Below, in pieces: positions 63,381-64,000 of a stretch of DNA of 64,000 nt. This stretch comes from Bacillus sp. FJAT-22090 (GTDB lineage Bacteria > Bacillota > Bacilli > Bacillales_A > Planococcaceae). The notes beneath the pieces are model-generated. The model had not been told where the DNA came from. It made no database searches and saw nothing but the letters and a program-made list of their open reading frames with translations. The DNA lies in assembly GCF_007676755.1 (NCBI RefSeq), contig NZ_VEBK01000003.1:310001-374000 (forward strand). The letters run 5' to 3'. The number at the start of each line of letters is the position of its first letter. The first letter of the stretch is position 1. The position numbers and the translations under genes were made by a program.

Positions 63381-64000
63381 TCATATAAAATTATCCTTTT
63401 TATTTGATAAGACAATTGAAACGAACATACTTATAAACGAGTAAAGTAATAAAACGGCTATGTTCCAAATTAATATGTGATTGTTTCCAGCTAACATCAG
63501 AACCAGTCCTTGGTGTTGGATCATCGTTATAGAAGAAAACATTACATAAGGGATAGCCATATTAAAGCTTTGTAAAACTGTAGGATAAAGTAATGAAATT
63601 ATTAGGAAACCCATACCAAGACCTATCGCTCCCGTAATAGACTTACTTAAAGAGGAGAGCATTATATATACACTAGTCATAGTTAATAAACTAATATAAG
63701 CAAGAATGTAGTATTTTATATTGTAAAATATCACACCAATCCCAGATGTAGTTTTTGAGTGAAAAAATAATAGTATTTCTTCCTTATAATCAAAAACAAT
63801 AAAACCAATAACATAACTAAGCAAAAAATATATGGACATAAAAATAAAAAGGAAAATGGCGGTCGTTAATACTTTCGCCAATACAATGCTCCGATAAGTA
63901 TAAGATTTTTGAAGAACGAGTCTTAGTTGGCCTGTATGGTATTCCTGTGCAAAAAGTAAAACTACAACTACTAAGGCTACAACATTAAATGTCAACATTA
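63381..64000 (-). CDS. ABC-2 permease, partial (5' end beyond the window)
   Basis: Six hydrophobic segments and the block E-Y-H-T-G-Q-L-R-L-V-L-Q-K-S-Y-T-Y-R-S-I match the second half-start of LanE/G-type permeases. The N-terminal 50 or so residues lie past the right edge. With its neighbour it forms the membrane part of the presumed LanFEG immunity transporter; the LanF ATPase should follow outside. Confidence 0.82.
   Translation of the reverse strand, partial: MLTFNVVALVVVVLLFAQEYHTGQLRLVLQKSYTYRSIVLAKVLTTAIFLFIFMSIYFLLSYVIGFIVFDYKEEILLFFHSKTTSGIGVIFYNIKYYILAYISLLTMTSVYIMLSSLSKSITGAIGLGMGFLIISLLYPTVLQSFNMAIPYVMFSSITMIQHQGLVLMLAGNNHILIWNIAVLLLYSFISMFVSIVLSNKKDNFI

Overview
The window looks like a low-GC Gram-positive chromosome of the Bacillales, most likely a Planococcaceae-type organism (Psychrobacillus, Lysinibacillus or Paenisporosarcina kind). 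The grounds are strong AGGAGG-type ribosome binding sites, many TTG/GTG starts, an S-box riboswitch, BirA and Fur boxes, and families common in Bacillus relatives (DUF3243, DUF2187, DUF1992, YhgE-like, BsuPI lipoprotein). The genus is inference. I see no rRNA, tRNA, CRISPR array or intact insertion sequence.

Layout. 0-5.5 kb: NERD-domain protein, a repeat-filled intergenic region, a two-component system and a divergent BsuPI-type lipoprotein. 5.6-9.5 kb: glyoxylate shunt (aceA, aceB, a 40-residue Cys4 protein) facing a LytTR regulator. 10.9-13.5 kb: homoserine dehydrogenase and O-acetylhomoserine sulfhydrylase behind a SAM-I riboswitch. 13.6-25.8 kb: housekeeping genes (plsY, YdcF-like, PadR plus YhgE-like membrane protein, GIY-YIG/DUF2087 pair, oligoendopeptidase, pepT, signal peptidase). 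26-31.4 kb: ArsR-like regulator, DMT transporter, and a cyanate module (carbonic anhydrase, cyanase, NCS2 permease) facing an Lrp-type regulator. 31.5-38.5 kb: an accessory, partly decaying stretch with two clear pseudogenes, a 3'-shortened reductase gene and a short-chain dehydrogenase that lost its catalytic lysine. 38.5-52.4 kb: Lon-like protease, MarR/MMPL exporter pair, a Fur-controlled locus with a predicted small RNA and an FhuF-like reductase, bioY, AI-2E transporter, DbpA-like helicase and recQ.

The most notable locus is at the right end (52.8-64 kb): a class I lanthipeptide cluster. lanA-lanB-lanT-lanC run rightward. A convergent leftward operon encodes two ABC-2 permeases (likely self-immunity, LanE/G type) followed by response regulator, histidine kinase and a second response regulator. 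The core peptide keeps the nisin-like N-terminal ring A/B region but has six cysteines, an extra residue in the ring B position and an unfamiliar C-terminal half. LanB and LanC would install the thioether rings, LanT exports the peptide, and an outside protease must remove the leader because no LanP is seen. The cluster runs off the right edge, where the LanF ATPase would be expected.

Regulatory and repeat DNA is rich: a 133-bp tandem repeat, a short TTRGTTGY-type motif repeated about every 20 bp in three intergenic regions, a GC-rich element bounded by 12-bp inverted repeats with a second copy in opposite orientation, and a perfect 20-bp inverted repeat covering both promoter and ribosome binding site of the MarR gene.
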